Positions 1 through 11,967 of a stretch of 64,000 bases of DNA are shown here, one piece after another. This DNA is from Puccinellia tenuiflora (taxonomy: Eukaryota > Streptophyta > Magnoliopsida > Poales > Poaceae). How positions within the stretch are numbered: the stretch's first letter is position 1; each line of letters begins with the position of its first letter. A program made the position numbers and the translations under genes. The DNA is taken from positions 3,541,965-3,605,964 of the forward strand of contig QRDG01000473.1 in assembly GCA_012064385.1 (NCBI GenBank), given 5' to 3'. The notes under the pieces are model-generated. The model was given only the letters and a program-made list of their open reading frames with translations, was not told where the DNA came from and made no database searches.

Positions 1-107
1 AAGTTGCGAAGGGTAGGGCCCAGAACCCTCACTTGTCCCTTTCGCCTCCAAATTTCCTTTCTCCTTGCACCTTTCTTCCCGCGCGCAGCACACCCCGCAC
101 GCTCGCC

Positions 108-3100
108 ATGGCTCCCAAGCGCGCCAAGACAGCTTCCAAGGGCAAGGCCTCCACGTCCAGCAGGACGATCGACATCGCCGCCGCGGCGGCCGCCGCCGCC
201 AGAACTTCATCGACCAAGCGTTCGATCTCCGCCGATTGGGGCGGATCTACCATTACTGCCAAGCAACTTAAGGCGCATCAGCTTGCTGGCCTGCTTCCCT
301 CCAACGTCAAGGCTCGAGCCCCAGGGGACAAGGTGGTGCCCTCTCCCGCGAAGGACGTGGTCATGATTCACGCCCCCGGGTAATCTCTTCTTCCGCCAGC
401 TTCTTGCCTTCTACAAGTTGCGCATCCATGATTGGCACCCAACTCTGTCTTGACCCTTGTCCAATTTCGTCACCCTCTGTGAGGATTACCTCCAAATCGA
501 GCCAGACCTAGATCTCTGGCTTGAACTCTTCTACTGCAAACCCCAGCCTGAGACCTCTGGGGGCCCTCTCCTTCAATGCGGCGCTGTTGCTCTTCAGCGT
601 TGCCTCCATTCTGTCTTCCCAAAGCCTGTTTTCCTAACCGTGTCAAGGATTGGCACAAAACTTTCTTCTACTGCAAAGACACTTCTCCTGCAAGTGAACC
701 TCGACTCCCTCTGTTCTCTGAGGATCACCTAGAAGCGACTCCTCTTATGAAGGCTAGGTGCTCAGAGGCCTCCCGGTCAAAAGTTGAGTCCTTGATCATC
801 CGAGTTCGAGCTCTTTTGTCTCACAACTTGGAAAACATGGATCTTGTGCGCTGCTGGACGACCTGGAGAATTCAGCCGCTGAGTCCTAGGACTCGGCTTA
901 TCTGTCAGTATACCCGCTACGTGACCGATGACCTCCGCACAAGAGATAATTATCAGATGGTCCCGAACTGGGTCGGCTAATCAAAAAGCTGACTGGAAAG
1001 CCAGTGAAGGACCAGGCACACTTTGGGCTCCAGCCCTTCTGCTCCACCAACCCAGCTCCTGATGTAAGCATTTTACTTCGTTGCATTTTCAACTTGCTTT
1101 TCTCTGTCTCATTTGCTAACTCATTCTCTCTGACTCCTTTCAAGCTAACTGACTCCTTCTGGAAGCCGGCCTCTGAAGCTGGAACCAGAGCTGAAGTTGA
1201 AGCTGAAGCTAAAGCTGAAGCTGAAACTGAGGTTGAGGAGGAGACTCCTGTCGCAGAGCAAACTACTGTGGCAGAAGATGTTGATGATGATGCAACGAGG
1301 AGTCCTCTCTAGAGGCTCTCGTTGAGGATGATGATGGAGATGAGGAGTCCTCTCCGGAGGCTCCTACTGAAAATGTTGTTGAAGAGGAGTCCTCTCAAGA
1401 GGCTCCTGTCTCTGAGCAGGAACACATGGCATCAAGTCCTGCAACTGTCCAGCCGACTTCGTCTGAAGAGTCCTCAGGCGCGAAGAGTCGTTCCTCATCT
1501 CCCCCAGCTCCTGCTAGGAATGAATCTCGGGCGGCCATCCCCAAGGTACCCCACTCTCGAGTCTTTGGGTCAAGCGGCTCCATTTCTAAACTTCAAGAAT
1601 CTACGCAGAGCATCATTGCTGCTAGGAAGAGGAAGCTACGTTCTGATGGACCTGCAGATACTCCAGATCCATTGCCAACTTCCCATCAAAGAAAGTCGAC
1701 CTCCCCTCCTGAGAAGGCTGACTCCTACCACTCTGGCATGTCCATGCCATCTTCTGACTCTCAGGCCTCCGTGGACCTTGAGACCAACGTTGGGTATGAA
1801 TTCTCTGCTTACTTGTACTCATATGACTTCTGCATTTCCTTTTACTGAAATTTCTGCTGACTTCTAACTTTGTCTATTTCAGGGCTCGGCCTTGTCTGAA
1901 GGTCACCAAGCTCCAAAACATGACTGATGTCACCTCATCGCGCGGAACTTTTCCTCCGTCGACTTCCCAGACGACGAGCACAAGGACAACTCCCTCCACA
2001 CCTGCATCTGCATGCGTTAATATTACTACAGCTCCCACTATCCCCGAGTCCCCTTCGAGGACTCGGGAGGCGACTCCACTGGTGGTCCAACCCTCCGCTG
2101 GGACTGGGATTCCTGTCGCCGTGCCTCGAGCTCCTCCGGTTCCTCAGAAGGCGGCTCCTGCGGCTCAACCGAACGACAAGCCGGCCAAATCCTCCATTGA
2201 CTACAGTCGACTTCGAGTGGCCGATAACTTGTCCTTCTCTGAAGCTTGGGTGGAGGCTGTCGACTTAAATGATCAATCAGCCAGACTAAAGGATGATGAG
2301 CAAGCAACCCTTAGGTCTCTTCATATGATCCATAATGTAAGCTTTATGACTTCAACTCTTTATGCTTTCTGGTAGCCTCCTATTGCAGTAGCCCCCAAGC
2401 ACCTGTGACTTGTGACTTGTGACTAAGATAGGTGCTTTGCTCTGAATCTTAACTCAATTGTGTGTAGAAAAACTTGCACACTGTATCCCCCAAGCACTGA
2501 GACCTTAGCTCTACTAGGACTCGGGGCTGTTGATTTACTGACTGTTAGGTTCTTGGACCAAAACTTTTCCACGAGTAGCCCCCAAGTGCCGATTTGTCAG
2601 CCTGCGACGACTTGGAGCTACAAATCAATGTAGTTAATTGGAACTTAGCTTGTAGAAAAAATTTCTGCTCTGCTAGTAGCCCCCAAGCGCCAAGTTGTTA
2701 ACTTGTGACGACTTGGGCTGATGACTTGTTGTCTAGGACTCATACCATCTGGGTTTAAAGAAAAACTGACTCCTGAGTAGCCCCCAAGCGCCAAGTTGTT
2801 AACTTGTGACGACTTGGAGCTCATGAGTTCTCTATTTGACTTGTAAATCCTGACTTGTAACATCTGACTTATCAATTCTGACTTGTAGTATCTGACTTGT
2901 CAATTCTGACTTGTAATATCTGACTTGTCAATTCTGACTTGTGCCTGCAGAACCTTATTGCCAAGATGAAGAGGGATATGAAGGAGCTAGAGGACCAGGC
3001 AGCTACTAGTGCCAGGTCTGCTCAGGCTGAAAAGAGCACTCCCTTCAACTTGAAAAGGATCTGAAGATTCTATCTGCTGAGCTGGAGCAGGTCAAAAAAC

Positions 3101-4113
3101 AATCTGCAGATGCCAAGAGGATTGCCCAGAAAGCACATAATGATCTGAAAGCGGTCTTTGACACCTACCGCAAAGGCATTGGAGCAATGTGCCAACATAT
3201 ATTTGGTAAGTTTGTGTCTTTGCTTACTCCTTCTTTGCACTTTTCTGAAGTATTTCTCAACTATTATTCCCTAATTTCCTTTTTCAGGGTCTGACTCCCC
3301 AAAACTCAAACTTCCTGTTAGCAAGCAACTCCATGAGATGCTAGACCACTGCCATGGACTACAAGAGGGAGCTCGTGCTGTGGTGAAGTACTTGAACGCT
3401 AAGGGCAAGTGCCCCAAAGAGCCTGAACGTCTGGTGGACGAGTTGTCCAGGGCACCAGGATACATGCGCCTTTGGAAGCAATCCTCCTTGAGGAGAGCCT
3501 CTATCAGGATCCTTGCCTTAGCCCACAGCTATTACCCAACTGTCTTGGAGCCAGCATTGCTTACCATGGGGAAACCAGAGCAGCATGAAGATGGTACTCC
3601 ATTCACCCAGGATGACTTCAAGTCTGAGGAGAAGTTAGTGCGCCCTTATGCTTGTGAGATTGCCAAAAAGATGGATCCTGAGGTATGGGTTCATCATTAT
3701 GACTTGGAGAACAAAAGGGTGGCCCCAGAGACTCCTGCGATCGTAAACTTTGGTCATTCCTCACAGGACTCAGCTGGTGCCCCTCCTTCTGCTGCGCCGA
3801 GTTCTTCTACCCCGGCGGCCCCTGTTCTTGGCAACCCAGCTGGTGCCGAGCCCGTGCTGAAGATTCCTGCTACGCCCACTCCTTCAAGAGCTATCTCTGG
3901 TAATTCCCGTACTCAAGAAGAAGGGCTGGCTCAACATATGAGGAGTCCTCGAGACACTGGTTTCCAAACGAAGAAAGTGCCACCAAGCCTCCTATGAAGC
4001 CGGCTCCTGCCTCTAATGTGCAAGCAAAAGACAAGTCTCCTGCTAAGAAGGACTCCCCAGCTTCAGCCGAGAAGTCGACTCCTTTGAAGGATCATCCTTT
4101 AGATGACTTTTAA
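108..4113 (+). pseudogene. Antisense gene of Tat copy A (PF04195 domain), decayed
   Basis: This is the counterpart of the five-exon antisense gene of copy B and uses the same ATG context (MAPKRAK start at 108). The first frame stops at 381-383. The PF04195 region then continues in shifted frames at 457-732 and 576-980 with the recognisable ETSGGPLLQCGAVALQR stretch. Later exons are visible at 1145-1790, 1880-2335, 2950-3205 and 3288-4113, including the ESSPEAP-type repeats, a coiled coil and the Pro/Ser-rich tail. Introns begin with GTAAG (for example at 1064). The function of the encoded protein is unknown. The breaks show that it is a relic here. Confidence 0.8.
2387..2830 (+). repeat. Tandem array (about 92-101 bp unit, 5 units) in an intron of the copy A antisense gene
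   Basis: Units begin with AGTAGCCCCC or close variants at 2387, 2482 (TGTATCCCCC), 2574, 2675 and 2776. The first bases of the last two units continue with CAAGCGCCAAGTTGTTAACT, in which CAAGTT-GTT-AACTTG can fold as a short hairpin. The same array in copy B has six units. The motif equals the polypurine-tract/LTR junction of the element (see findings). Confidence 0.85.
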
Positions 4114-4269
4114 ATTTTTGTAATGCTGCACTGCTGGTGCAAACCTTTTAGGTCTTTTGAACTATTTGTTCTGAAATTGTGCCAATCGGCCTGTAATGAC
4201 TTGCTTGTTAAACCTTTTAGGCATGGCTCACTGGGCTCATTGCCTTTCAACTCATGAAACTGTTACAAT

Positions 4270-5154
4270 TTAGCTATAGTAAGGACGTAACTGAGCTATG
4301 TTCCATGGCCTCTTTGCCTCTGCATAGGGATCTAGCGTATGAGCTGTGTCAGCTCCTTTGCTTTCACTTGCCGGCTCTCGTACATCCATTAGATAGTACG
4401 ACCCATTGTGCAAGTTCTTGCTTATGACGAACGGTCCTTCCCATGGTGGAGATAACTTGTGCATCCCTTCCCTGTTTTGGACTAGGCGAAGCACTAAGTC
4501 TCCTTCCTGGAAAGTCCGAGTCCTGATTCTGCGTGCGTGATACCGCCGCAAGTCCTACTGATAAACTACTGACCTTTCAAGGGCTAATTCTCTTGCTTCT
4601 TCGAGTGCGTCCACCGAGTCCTGACGAGCGAGTTCATTCTCTGTCTCGACGTAATTGGCGACTCGTGGCGAGTCATGCAGCAAGTCGCTAGGTAGGATGG
4701 CTTCTGCTCCATACACCATGAAGAAAGGTGTGAAGCCAGTAGATTTGTTAGGAGTTGTTCTTATACTCCAAAGTACTGCTGGCAACTCCTCAACCCAACT
4801 TCCAACGGCTCTTAACACGGGGACTCGGAGCCGAGACTTAATTCCCTTCATCAACTCCTGATTTGCCCTCTCTGCCTGTCCATTGGACTGTGGATGTGCT
4901 ACTGAAGATAGGTCGAGTCTGATGTAGTTCTCACCGCAGAACTTGGCCATCTCTCCAACTGATAAGTTGGTCCCATTATCTGTAATGATGTTGTGAGGAT
5001 ATCCAAAGCGTGTTGCTATCTTCTTAAAAAATCTCACTGCTGATGCTCCGTCGACTCTGCTGATGGGTTGACTTCCACCCACTTGGTGAATTTGTCAACT
5101 GCTACTAGCAGATGGGTCTTGTGGCAGGGCGACTTTGAGAAAGGACCCACCATG
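4270..5154 (-). pseudogene. Integrase core and C-terminal part, Tat copy A
   Basis: Two minus-strand segments (5082-4555 and 4551-4270) encode the integrase catalytic core and the C-terminal region. The core shows ITDNGTNL, then HPQSNGQAERANQEL containing the catalytic glutamate; the C-terminal part shows the GDLVLR and PPWEGPFVI motifs common to gypsy integrases. A stop lies between the segments (around 4552-4560), and the link to the upstream zinc-binding part is frameshifted near 5080-5160. The reading frame ends at 4270 and faces the antisense gene. Not functional as read. Confidence 0.88.
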
Positions 5155-6324
5155 TCAAGCCCCCCATACTGCAAATGGCCAAGTGATAGGAATAGTTCTG
5201 AGTTCTTGGGCTAGCACGTGGTCTTGCCTTGCGTACCTTTGGCATCCGTCACGGACTCGCACTATCTTTTCTGCGTCCAGATGTGCTGTTAACCAAAAGA
5301 ACCCGTACCTGAAAGCTTTTGACACCAAGGATCTAGTGGATGCATGATGACCACAATCACCTCCATGAATTTCTTGCAGTATTTGCCTGCCTTCCTCTGG
5401 AGACACACATCTCTGGTATAATCCAGTGACACTCCTTCTGTACAACTCGCCATTAATGACTGTGTAGGACTTGTATCGTCTGATGAGTTGTTTCTGCTCG
5501 ACTTTATCCTCTGGAAGTTCACCCCGGAGTAGATATGCGAGGTAGGGCTCTGTCCATGCTGGTATTGCCCGTGCTGGTGCCACTAGTGCTGGCTCTGGAT
5601 CTGGTAAGGCTAACTCCTCCTCTGAAGGCAACTTGACTGATGGGTGGTGAAGCTCATCCACAAATACGTTTGGGGGTACTTTCTCTCGTCGAGAGCCGAG
5701 TCGTGATAACGCATCTGCGGCCTCATTCTTGCGTCTGTCAATATGCTCCACTTGATAACCAGAAAAGAACCCGGCTATCTGTTCAACTGCTCTTCTGTAA
5801 GCCGCCATGTTTGCATCCTTTGAGTCCCAGGTTCCAGATACTTGCTGAGCTACAAGATCCGAGTCTCCAAAGCACCTGATACGCTTGATGTTCATCTCCT
5901 TGGCCAAACGCAAGCCATGTAGCAAGGCTTCGTACTCTGCCATGTTGTTTGTACAATCAAAGTGCAATTGAAGGACATATTCCAACTTATCTCCTTTAGG
6001 CGAAGTCAAAACCACGCCGGCTCCTGAGCCTTCTAACTGCCTGGATCCATCGAAGTGCATTATCCAATGTTTGGTGCAGGGTGAGCTTGGTGAGGATGTG
6101 AAATCTGTCCAATCATTGACGAAGTCGACCAAAGCTTGAGACTTGATTGCTGTCCTAGGCTCATATGTGATATGGTAAGGACCTAACTCGATTGCCCACT
6201 TGGCAACTCGACCTGTTGCGTCTCTGTTGCGTATAATGTCAGCTAGCGGTGCTGCTCTCACCACTTTGATTGGATGCTCTTGGAAATAATGCTTTAGCTT
6301 CCTACTTGCAAGGAAAAACTCCAT
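5155..6324 (-). pseudogene. Archaeal-type RNase H (aRNH) and integrase zinc-binding region, Tat copy A
   Basis: A 389-residue open stretch. The RNase H fold starts near residue 90 with MHFDGSRQLEGSGAG; later acidic positions lie in NNMAEYEALLHGL and CFGDSDLVAQQVSG, and the end in RRKNEAADALSRLG. This extra RNase H, separate from the one attached to RT, is a hallmark of Tat elements. The C-terminal third carries an integrase HHCC-like zinc finger: GHHASTRS supplies the histidines, but the first cysteine of the CDGC pair in copy B reads arginine here (VRDGCQ). It shares its first bases with the RT/RNase H segment in another frame. Confidence 0.88.
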
Positions 6325-7437
6325 AAACTAACTTCTGCCATTGAGGGTACCTCTGCTTTGAATCTGTGAGGACTTCACTGATGTAGTAAACAGGCCTCTG
6401 TACTGGGTACTCTTTGCCTTCCTCTGCACATTCCACAACTACTATTGCGCTAACAACTCTCTCATTGGCAGCCACATATAATAGCATGGGCTCCTTATCC
6501 GTAGGAGCTGCAAGTACTGGTGCTGATGATAGGGTTTTCTTCAAGCCCTCAAAAGCATCGTCGGCTTCTTTGTCCCATAGGAATTTGTCTGACTTCTTCA
6601 GGAGTCGGTATAGAGGACCCGCCTTCTCTCTGAGTCATGAGATGAATCTGCTTAAGGCTGCTACATAGCCAGTGAGTTTCTGAATGTCCTTTAAACACGT
6701 CGGCCTCTGCAGGTTTTGGATAGCCTTGATTTCTCCGGGTTAGCTTCAATGCCTCTTTCTGAAACAATGAAGCCTAGGAGTTTGCCTGCAGGGACTCCAA
6801 AAACACACTTGGCAGGGTTAAGCTTCATCTTGTACTTGCGCAAATTATTAAAGGTTTCTGTCAGGTCTGCTATCAAAGAGTCAGCTTTCTAACACTTCAC
6901 AACCACATCATCCACGTAAGCGTGAACGTTCCTCCCAATATGCTTCTTGAAACAGTTCTGGATGCATCTCTGGTATGTAGCTCCTGCATTCTTGAGCCCA
7001 AAAGGCATTGTCATATAACAAAATGCTCCGAAGGGTGTAATGAAAGATGTCTTCAGCTCATCCTCTTTCTTGAGTCTGATCTGATGGTACCCTGAATAAG
7101 CATCCAGGAAACAAAGCACCTCTGACCCCGCTGTGGAGTCAATGATCGGGTCAATACGAGGCAAAGCAAACGGGTCCTTAGGGCAATGCTTGTTAAGACC
7201 CGTGAAATCGATGCACATTCGCAGCTCTCCTGTTTTGTTTGGCACTAGTACTAGGTTTGCTACCCACTCTGGGTGAAAAACTTCCTTGATGAACTCAGCT
7301 GCAAAGAGCTGAGCCACCTCTTCTCCAATGGCTTTTCTTCCGTCATCGTGAAACTTGCGCAGACCTTGCTTAACTGGTCTTGCATTAGGGTTAACATGTA
7401 AGCAGTGCTCGGCGAGTTCTCTCGAGACTCCTGGCAT
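6302..7437 (-). pseudogene. Reverse transcriptase and RNase H, Tat copy A
   Basis: RT begins in the open stretch 7437-6889, with the fingers/palm motifs MCIDFTGLNKHCPKDPFALP, CFLDAYSGYHQI and the active-site YVDD in HAYVDDVVVK. A stop follows directly after YVDDVVVKC. RT thumb sequence (NPAKCVFGVPAGKLLGFIV) continues at 6876-6691, and a frameshifted connection leads to the RNase H part at 6544-6302 (LLYVAANERVVSA). At least three breaks separate what is one frame in related elements. Confidence 0.88.
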
Positions 7438-7500
7438 GTCCGATGGCTTCCATGCAAAGACGTCCCGATTCTCACGGATGAACTCGACGAGCGCGCTTTC

Positions 7501-8208
7501 CTATTTGTCAGATAGATGTGCCCAATGACGAACTGCTTGGAGGAGTCGCCTGGGGTGAAATCCACTGGCTTGGTATCCTGAGCTGACTGAGTTATCCTCC
7601 GGGTCCACATTTGCTTTATAGAATTTGAGCTCGACTTGGGCACAAGCTGTCTCGGCCATAGCTGCATCTCCTATTTCACACTCCAATGCTATTTGTCTGC
7701 TGCCATTAACTGTAATGACTCCAGATGAACCTGGCATCTTGAGCTTCCAGTAAACATAACATGGTCTGGCCATAAACTTAAAGTATGCTGGTCGACCAAA
7801 GAGAGCATGGTATGGACTCTTGAGATCCACTACCTCAAAAGGCATAATCTCTGAATAAAAATTCTCCACTGTGCCGAAAGCAACCTCAAGATAGATCTTA
7901 CCGATGGGCTTGGCTGACTTCCCTGGTACGATTCCATGAAAAACTGTCTCAGTGGGTATTAACTGCCTATCCTGCAGCTGCATCCTCTTGAACGTGTCAT
8001 AATACAAGATGTTGATACTGCTTCCACCATCCATGAGCACTTTGTTCAATGTGTAGCCCCCAACTTGAGGTGCTACCACCAAGGCTAGCTGCCCTGGGTC
8101 GTCGACTCTTGGTGGATGATCTGCCCGACTCCATGTGATGGTTTGCTCTGACCACCTGAGCCACTGTGGGACTGCCGGCTCCACTGCATTAACAGCTCTA
8201 ACTTTCAA
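7501..8208 (-). pseudogene. Aspartic protease region, Tat copy A
   Basis: An open stretch of 235 residues holding the retropepsin active site as VLMDGGSSINIL. DGGSS in place of DTGAS is common in Tat and Athila elements. The downstream motif HALFGRPAYFKF is also typical. It lies between gag and RT as expected. The frame shifts near 7600 relative to copy B, where the C-terminal part is about 15 residues longer. Confidence 0.85.
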
Positions 8209-8368
8209 CTTCTTGGCACGCTTGGACGTTCTTGTTGTAAAGACATGATAATTGCCGCGACTCGCGTTCTATGGCCGAGTTGTGACATAATATTGCCCAT
8301 TGCCATCGTGAAGCTGCTTCGGGTTCTGCTGGAACCCGCCCTGCTGGTTGCCTCCTCCTTGAGGTAGG

Positions 8369-10737
8369 TTAGATATTTCCGGCTCCTCCACCGTGGTTGC
8401 CGGGTCCTCCATCACCATTGTTTCCTCTATATCCATTGTTTTTAACTCTATTTCCTGGTCCTGGGAACCTGCCACATTGCAGATCCACACACTGTCCCAA
8501 GGTATGACCACACTTCCCGTTTCTGGCATGTTTAGGGCATGGACTCGCCAAAACCTCCTCTGTGGTTGGCCTACGCCCTTGATATCCTTGAGAATTGTTG
8601 TCCTTGCGTCTGACCCCAGTATTTGTGTTAGCTACCAGGTCAGAGTTGTCTCCATATGGCCGCTTGTTACCTCCCTGGTTCTGATTTTGATTTTGGTTCT
8701 GGTTCTGACTGTTGCCACCATGTCCTTTATTCCCCTCCTCCTGATCCTTTGTTTTGTCTGTGGCAGCGTGCTTATTAGCACCCGCCATGATTTCGCCAAT
8801 CGTAAGAGGAATACCTTGATTCAGGTTCTCCTTCATACGACCCAGCTTCCAACTCAGGGGATTGTAGCTGCAATTTCTCTCCATTGCCGTTAGCACTGAA
8901 ATTGGTGGGAGTCCTTGCGAGGAGTTGATGATCTCCGACACCCGCTTCATCCAATGCCTTGCGGACTCACCCTTCTTTTGAATGCACCGCTCCAATCCTC
9001 TATAGTACTGAGCTTTTTGCATGTTCCCTGTAAGTTCTGTATAAAAGCCGCCTTCAGCTGCTCCCAGGAATTGATTGATCTAGGAGGCAAGTTACACATC
9101 CAAACTTTGGCTGCTCCCTCCATCGTAAGGTACATGAATTTGGTGCACAGACTACCCGTGGCATTGCGGATACTCATCGCCATATCATATGTTCCCAACC
9201 AAGAAGTCGGGTCCATGTTTGGCTCGTAATTGGGAACTTTGCGCGGCTCCTTGAAGTCGCTGGGGAAGGACTCGGATCTGATGGCATCTGACAGGCACTC
9301 TGGTCCTGTTAGTGAAGGAGAAGCACCAGGAAAATTCACCTCTGTGTGCACCCGGGTTGGCTGAGGCTGGTTAACTGCACCAGCTAGGGCTCTGTCCCTC
9401 TCAGCCTCCCGAGCCCTGGCTGCCTCCCTCTCTCGTCGTTGTCTCGCTTCATCAACCACCATCTGAGCTCGTGAGGCAGTTGGCATGTTTGCCCTGTTCC
9501 TCTCTTGCTCGCGGCGCCTTGCGCTTGTGGAGTTGGCCGGGTGAGACTCGTCGTGTCGACTCCTTGTACCAGAGTTGAACGGTGTCGAGTGCAGCCTACT
9601 AGCATCTGGAAACGTTGGATAAAGAGCTTGCTGAGTCATTGTTGTCTTCAGCATCTCAATAGCACGGCGGGTCTCCTGTCCCGCTGGTCCTTCTGGTATC
9701 TCGATGTTCTCCAGTCTCATAGTTGCCGCATGAACGTTGTCCATTGGGTTAGAGTAATGCCCTTCTGGAGTACGAAACATACCAGTTGGAGGTCCCATAC
9801 CACCTACTGATCCTCCTCCGAATCCTCCTTCAGGTGGTGGTCCGTTGGTACCGTTGCCGCCAGGTCCTTCTGGAGGTGGTGGTGGTGTTGCTCCTCCTCC
9901 TGCGGCGCCTCCAGCAGCTGCTGAACTTCCTAGCCCGGCTCCTGCGCCTGGACCATTGGGTGTGCTGAACAAAGCAGTTGGATTTACAATGACTCCATCA
10001 CGCAGGCGACTCCTGGCTCTGCGATGCTAAATTGAGGTGAGTTCTTCTCGGCGATTCTGCACTACCTGGGCCTCAGCTTGGACCCGGGCCCGCTCTTCTG
10101 CCAATCTGCGATTTGCCTCTGTGATTTCCGCTAGTTGCCTTTCTAATGCAGCACGAGCACTGGCTAACTCAGCCGCCCGCTCTGCTGCGTTATTGGCATT
10201 GATTTCCCTTGTCAGCAAAGCTGGATCAAACTGATTTCCGCTGTTTCCAGACATGTAGACTCCAACGACGCGGGCACGCACTGGCGACTCCGCATAATCT
10301 TCCTCCTCAATACCGTACCCAAGCCGATCTTCGAACAAGGGCAAGATAGATTCTGAATCGGCGTCGTAATCTGGCTCCATACATGGCTCTGCCAGCGACT
10401 CCTCTTCATTGTTGATGACAAGTTGTTCCTCTGGTTCGGCGATGATGCCGACTTCTGACGTGCCGACCGACTCCTCGCCGTCGGACTCGACAATGGCTGT
10501 AGGCTCTGATACTGATTCCGCCGAGTTAGCACGAAGTCCTGACGTGCAAACCATGCCAACGAACACGTTGATTCCTCCAAACACAAGCTGATAACCCTCG
10601 TCGACTTCTTCCATCTCTGGAGTCCAACCGGAGTCATCAATCTCGGTTTCTCCGTGCTCATCAGTGTAGACTCGCCCGATGGCGAGTTTCTCCATGGCCT
10701 GGCGAGCTGCTCCCACGATCTCAACTCCTTTCATCAT
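8369..10737 (-). pseudogene. Gag, Tat copy A
   Basis: The likely start is the ATG at 10737, just downstream of the primer binding site; the open frame itself continues upstream into the LTR. The N-terminal part is acidic and coiled-coil-like and ends at a TAG at 10027-10029 where copy B has CAA. Gag continues at 9972-8947: a Gly/Pro-rich stretch, then a capsid-like region with DPTSWLGTYDMAMSIRNATG. A third frame (9022-8369) gives the C-terminal region with an NQNQ repeat and a Cys/His cluster (CPKHARNGKCGHTLGQCVDL). One nonsense change and one frameshift disable it. Confidence 0.85.
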
Positions 10738-10739
10738 AG

Positions 10740-10757
10740 GCCCCACGGTGGGCGCCA
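10740..10757 (-). other. Primer binding site, Tat copy A
   Basis: Read on the minus strand, TGGCGCCCACCGTGGGGC begins two bases after the end of the 5' LTR. From memory it differs at one position from the complement of a plant tRNA-Lys 3' end; the tRNA assignment is an inference. Copy B has the same 18 bases. Confidence 0.7.
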
Positions 10758-10759
10758 AC

Positions 10760-11303
10760 TGTCGTGGGGTTGTCACGGCAAGTTCTTCCTCAGGGAAGAT
10801 GAGTTGCGGGGCCATTGATGATTGAAGTTCGTAGGAGTTGTTAATCTCGCCAAGGGACAAGGATTTACCCAGGTTTGGCCCCTCTTGATCGAGGTAAAGA
10901 CCTACTTCCTGCTTTGACTTTATTGCTATGGATCTGATCTCGATTACAAGGTTCCGACTCCTCTAACTTGAGAGTCGGCGACTACGGGTTTGGTGTTTCT
11001 TGAGAGCTTATTGATCTAAGGTCCAGGACCCCGCTTATAAAGGTGGCCGGGTCCCTGGATTTACAACTTACACCGAGTCACAGTTGGACACGGAGTCCTA
11101 CTCTAGGTCTTGGCCTTCCAAGTTAGAACTCCGGGTTGTACTTGGACTCCTTCCTGACGGGTCCCTTCTTCGCCATGGGCTTCGATCGGCTTGTCTCCAG
11201 CCCGGCCCATGTGACTTGATGTGTGACTTGGCTCTGGCCTTCTTGGTCTTGGCGGGTCTACTTTCCGGGTCCATGGGCCTACCTGTAAAGTATCCCCCCA
11301 TCA
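10760..11303 (-). repeat. 5' LTR of Tat copy A (544 bp)
   Basis: On the plus strand it runs from TGTCGTGGGG to CCCCCCATCA; on the minus strand it therefore starts TGATGGGG and ends CCCCACGACA, i.e. TG...CA. It is clearly homologous to the LTRs of copy B at 21440 and 34145 but shorter and more diverged. A minus-strand TATA-like motif (TTTATAAG) sits around 11033-11042. Confidence 0.9.
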
Positions 11304-11604
11304 CACGCTGTAAATTGCTTTGATGCGACGTAGGCGGCGGCGCGAGCAGAGCTGCGACTGGTCATACATGCAACGGGCGGCTACGTGTAGGCGAGCACAC
11401 ACGAAGGACACAAAGTCAAACGCGCGTACACTTGTTCCATGCACTGTGTCATTCTAGGTCGCCGGATCTTATTGAACATATTAGATCGAACCAGCAGGCC
11501 GATCCAAACCCCATCTATCCAGCCAATCAGCGCATCACATGCTCACGAGTCAATCAAATTGCAGAACGAGCGCACACGCGGATCGGCGCGTCACCTGCGC
11601 ACAC

Positions 11605-11700
11605 GCGAATCGGGTTTAGGGTTAGGGATTTTGGGGTTTTCGGGGTTTTCGGGGTTTATGGTTAGGGTTAGGGCTAGGGTTTCACTGAGCTAGGGTTGAG
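11605..11700 (+). repeat. Degenerate plant telomere-like repeats
   Basis: A G-rich run of TTTAGGG, TTAGGG and GGGGTTTTC-type units (GGGTTTAGGGTTAGGGATTT and following). The plant telomere unit is TTTAGGG. This is a short, imperfect interstitial stretch between the Tat element and the MuDR relic, not a telomere. Confidence 0.7.
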
Positions 11701-11967
11701 CATAACTAATTAAAAAAATACAAAAAATATAATACTTTCGCACATTGTCGTATTATGTGACATAGTTACGATATAAAATAATAAACTTGGTCTATTTGTA
11801 TTTTCATGAGAAAACCTTCACACAAATGACTTAGCACGATCGGTGTTGCAAAGAGTTCAACTCAAGTGAGAGGGTTTAGAGTTATGAAAAAAAAAATCAA
11901 TAAAATCGCCAAAGCTTCATTTCAGAGTGACTAAGAAGGATCTACACTTAGTTTTTCATTTTCACAC

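Larger units (their letters stand above)
1..11303 (-). mobile_element. Tat-lineage Ty3/gypsy retrotransposon, copy A (3' LTR outside window)
   Basis: On the minus strand the order is 5' LTR (10760-11303), primer binding site, gag, protease, RT, RNase H, a second archaeal-type RNase H, and integrase; an antisense gene lies beyond pol on the plus strand. The second RNase H and the antisense gene place it in the Tat lineage (Grande-like). The gag-pol and antisense reading frames are broken by many stops and frameshifts, so this copy is dead. Compared with copy B, about 430 bp between pol and the antisense gene are missing. The 3' LTR is expected a few hundred bases left of position 1. Confidence 0.9.

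Noticed and set aside
11432..11693. Overlapping open frames across the telomere-like block
   Set aside because: Their Gly/Val/Phe repeats are translated TTTAGGG-like DNA.
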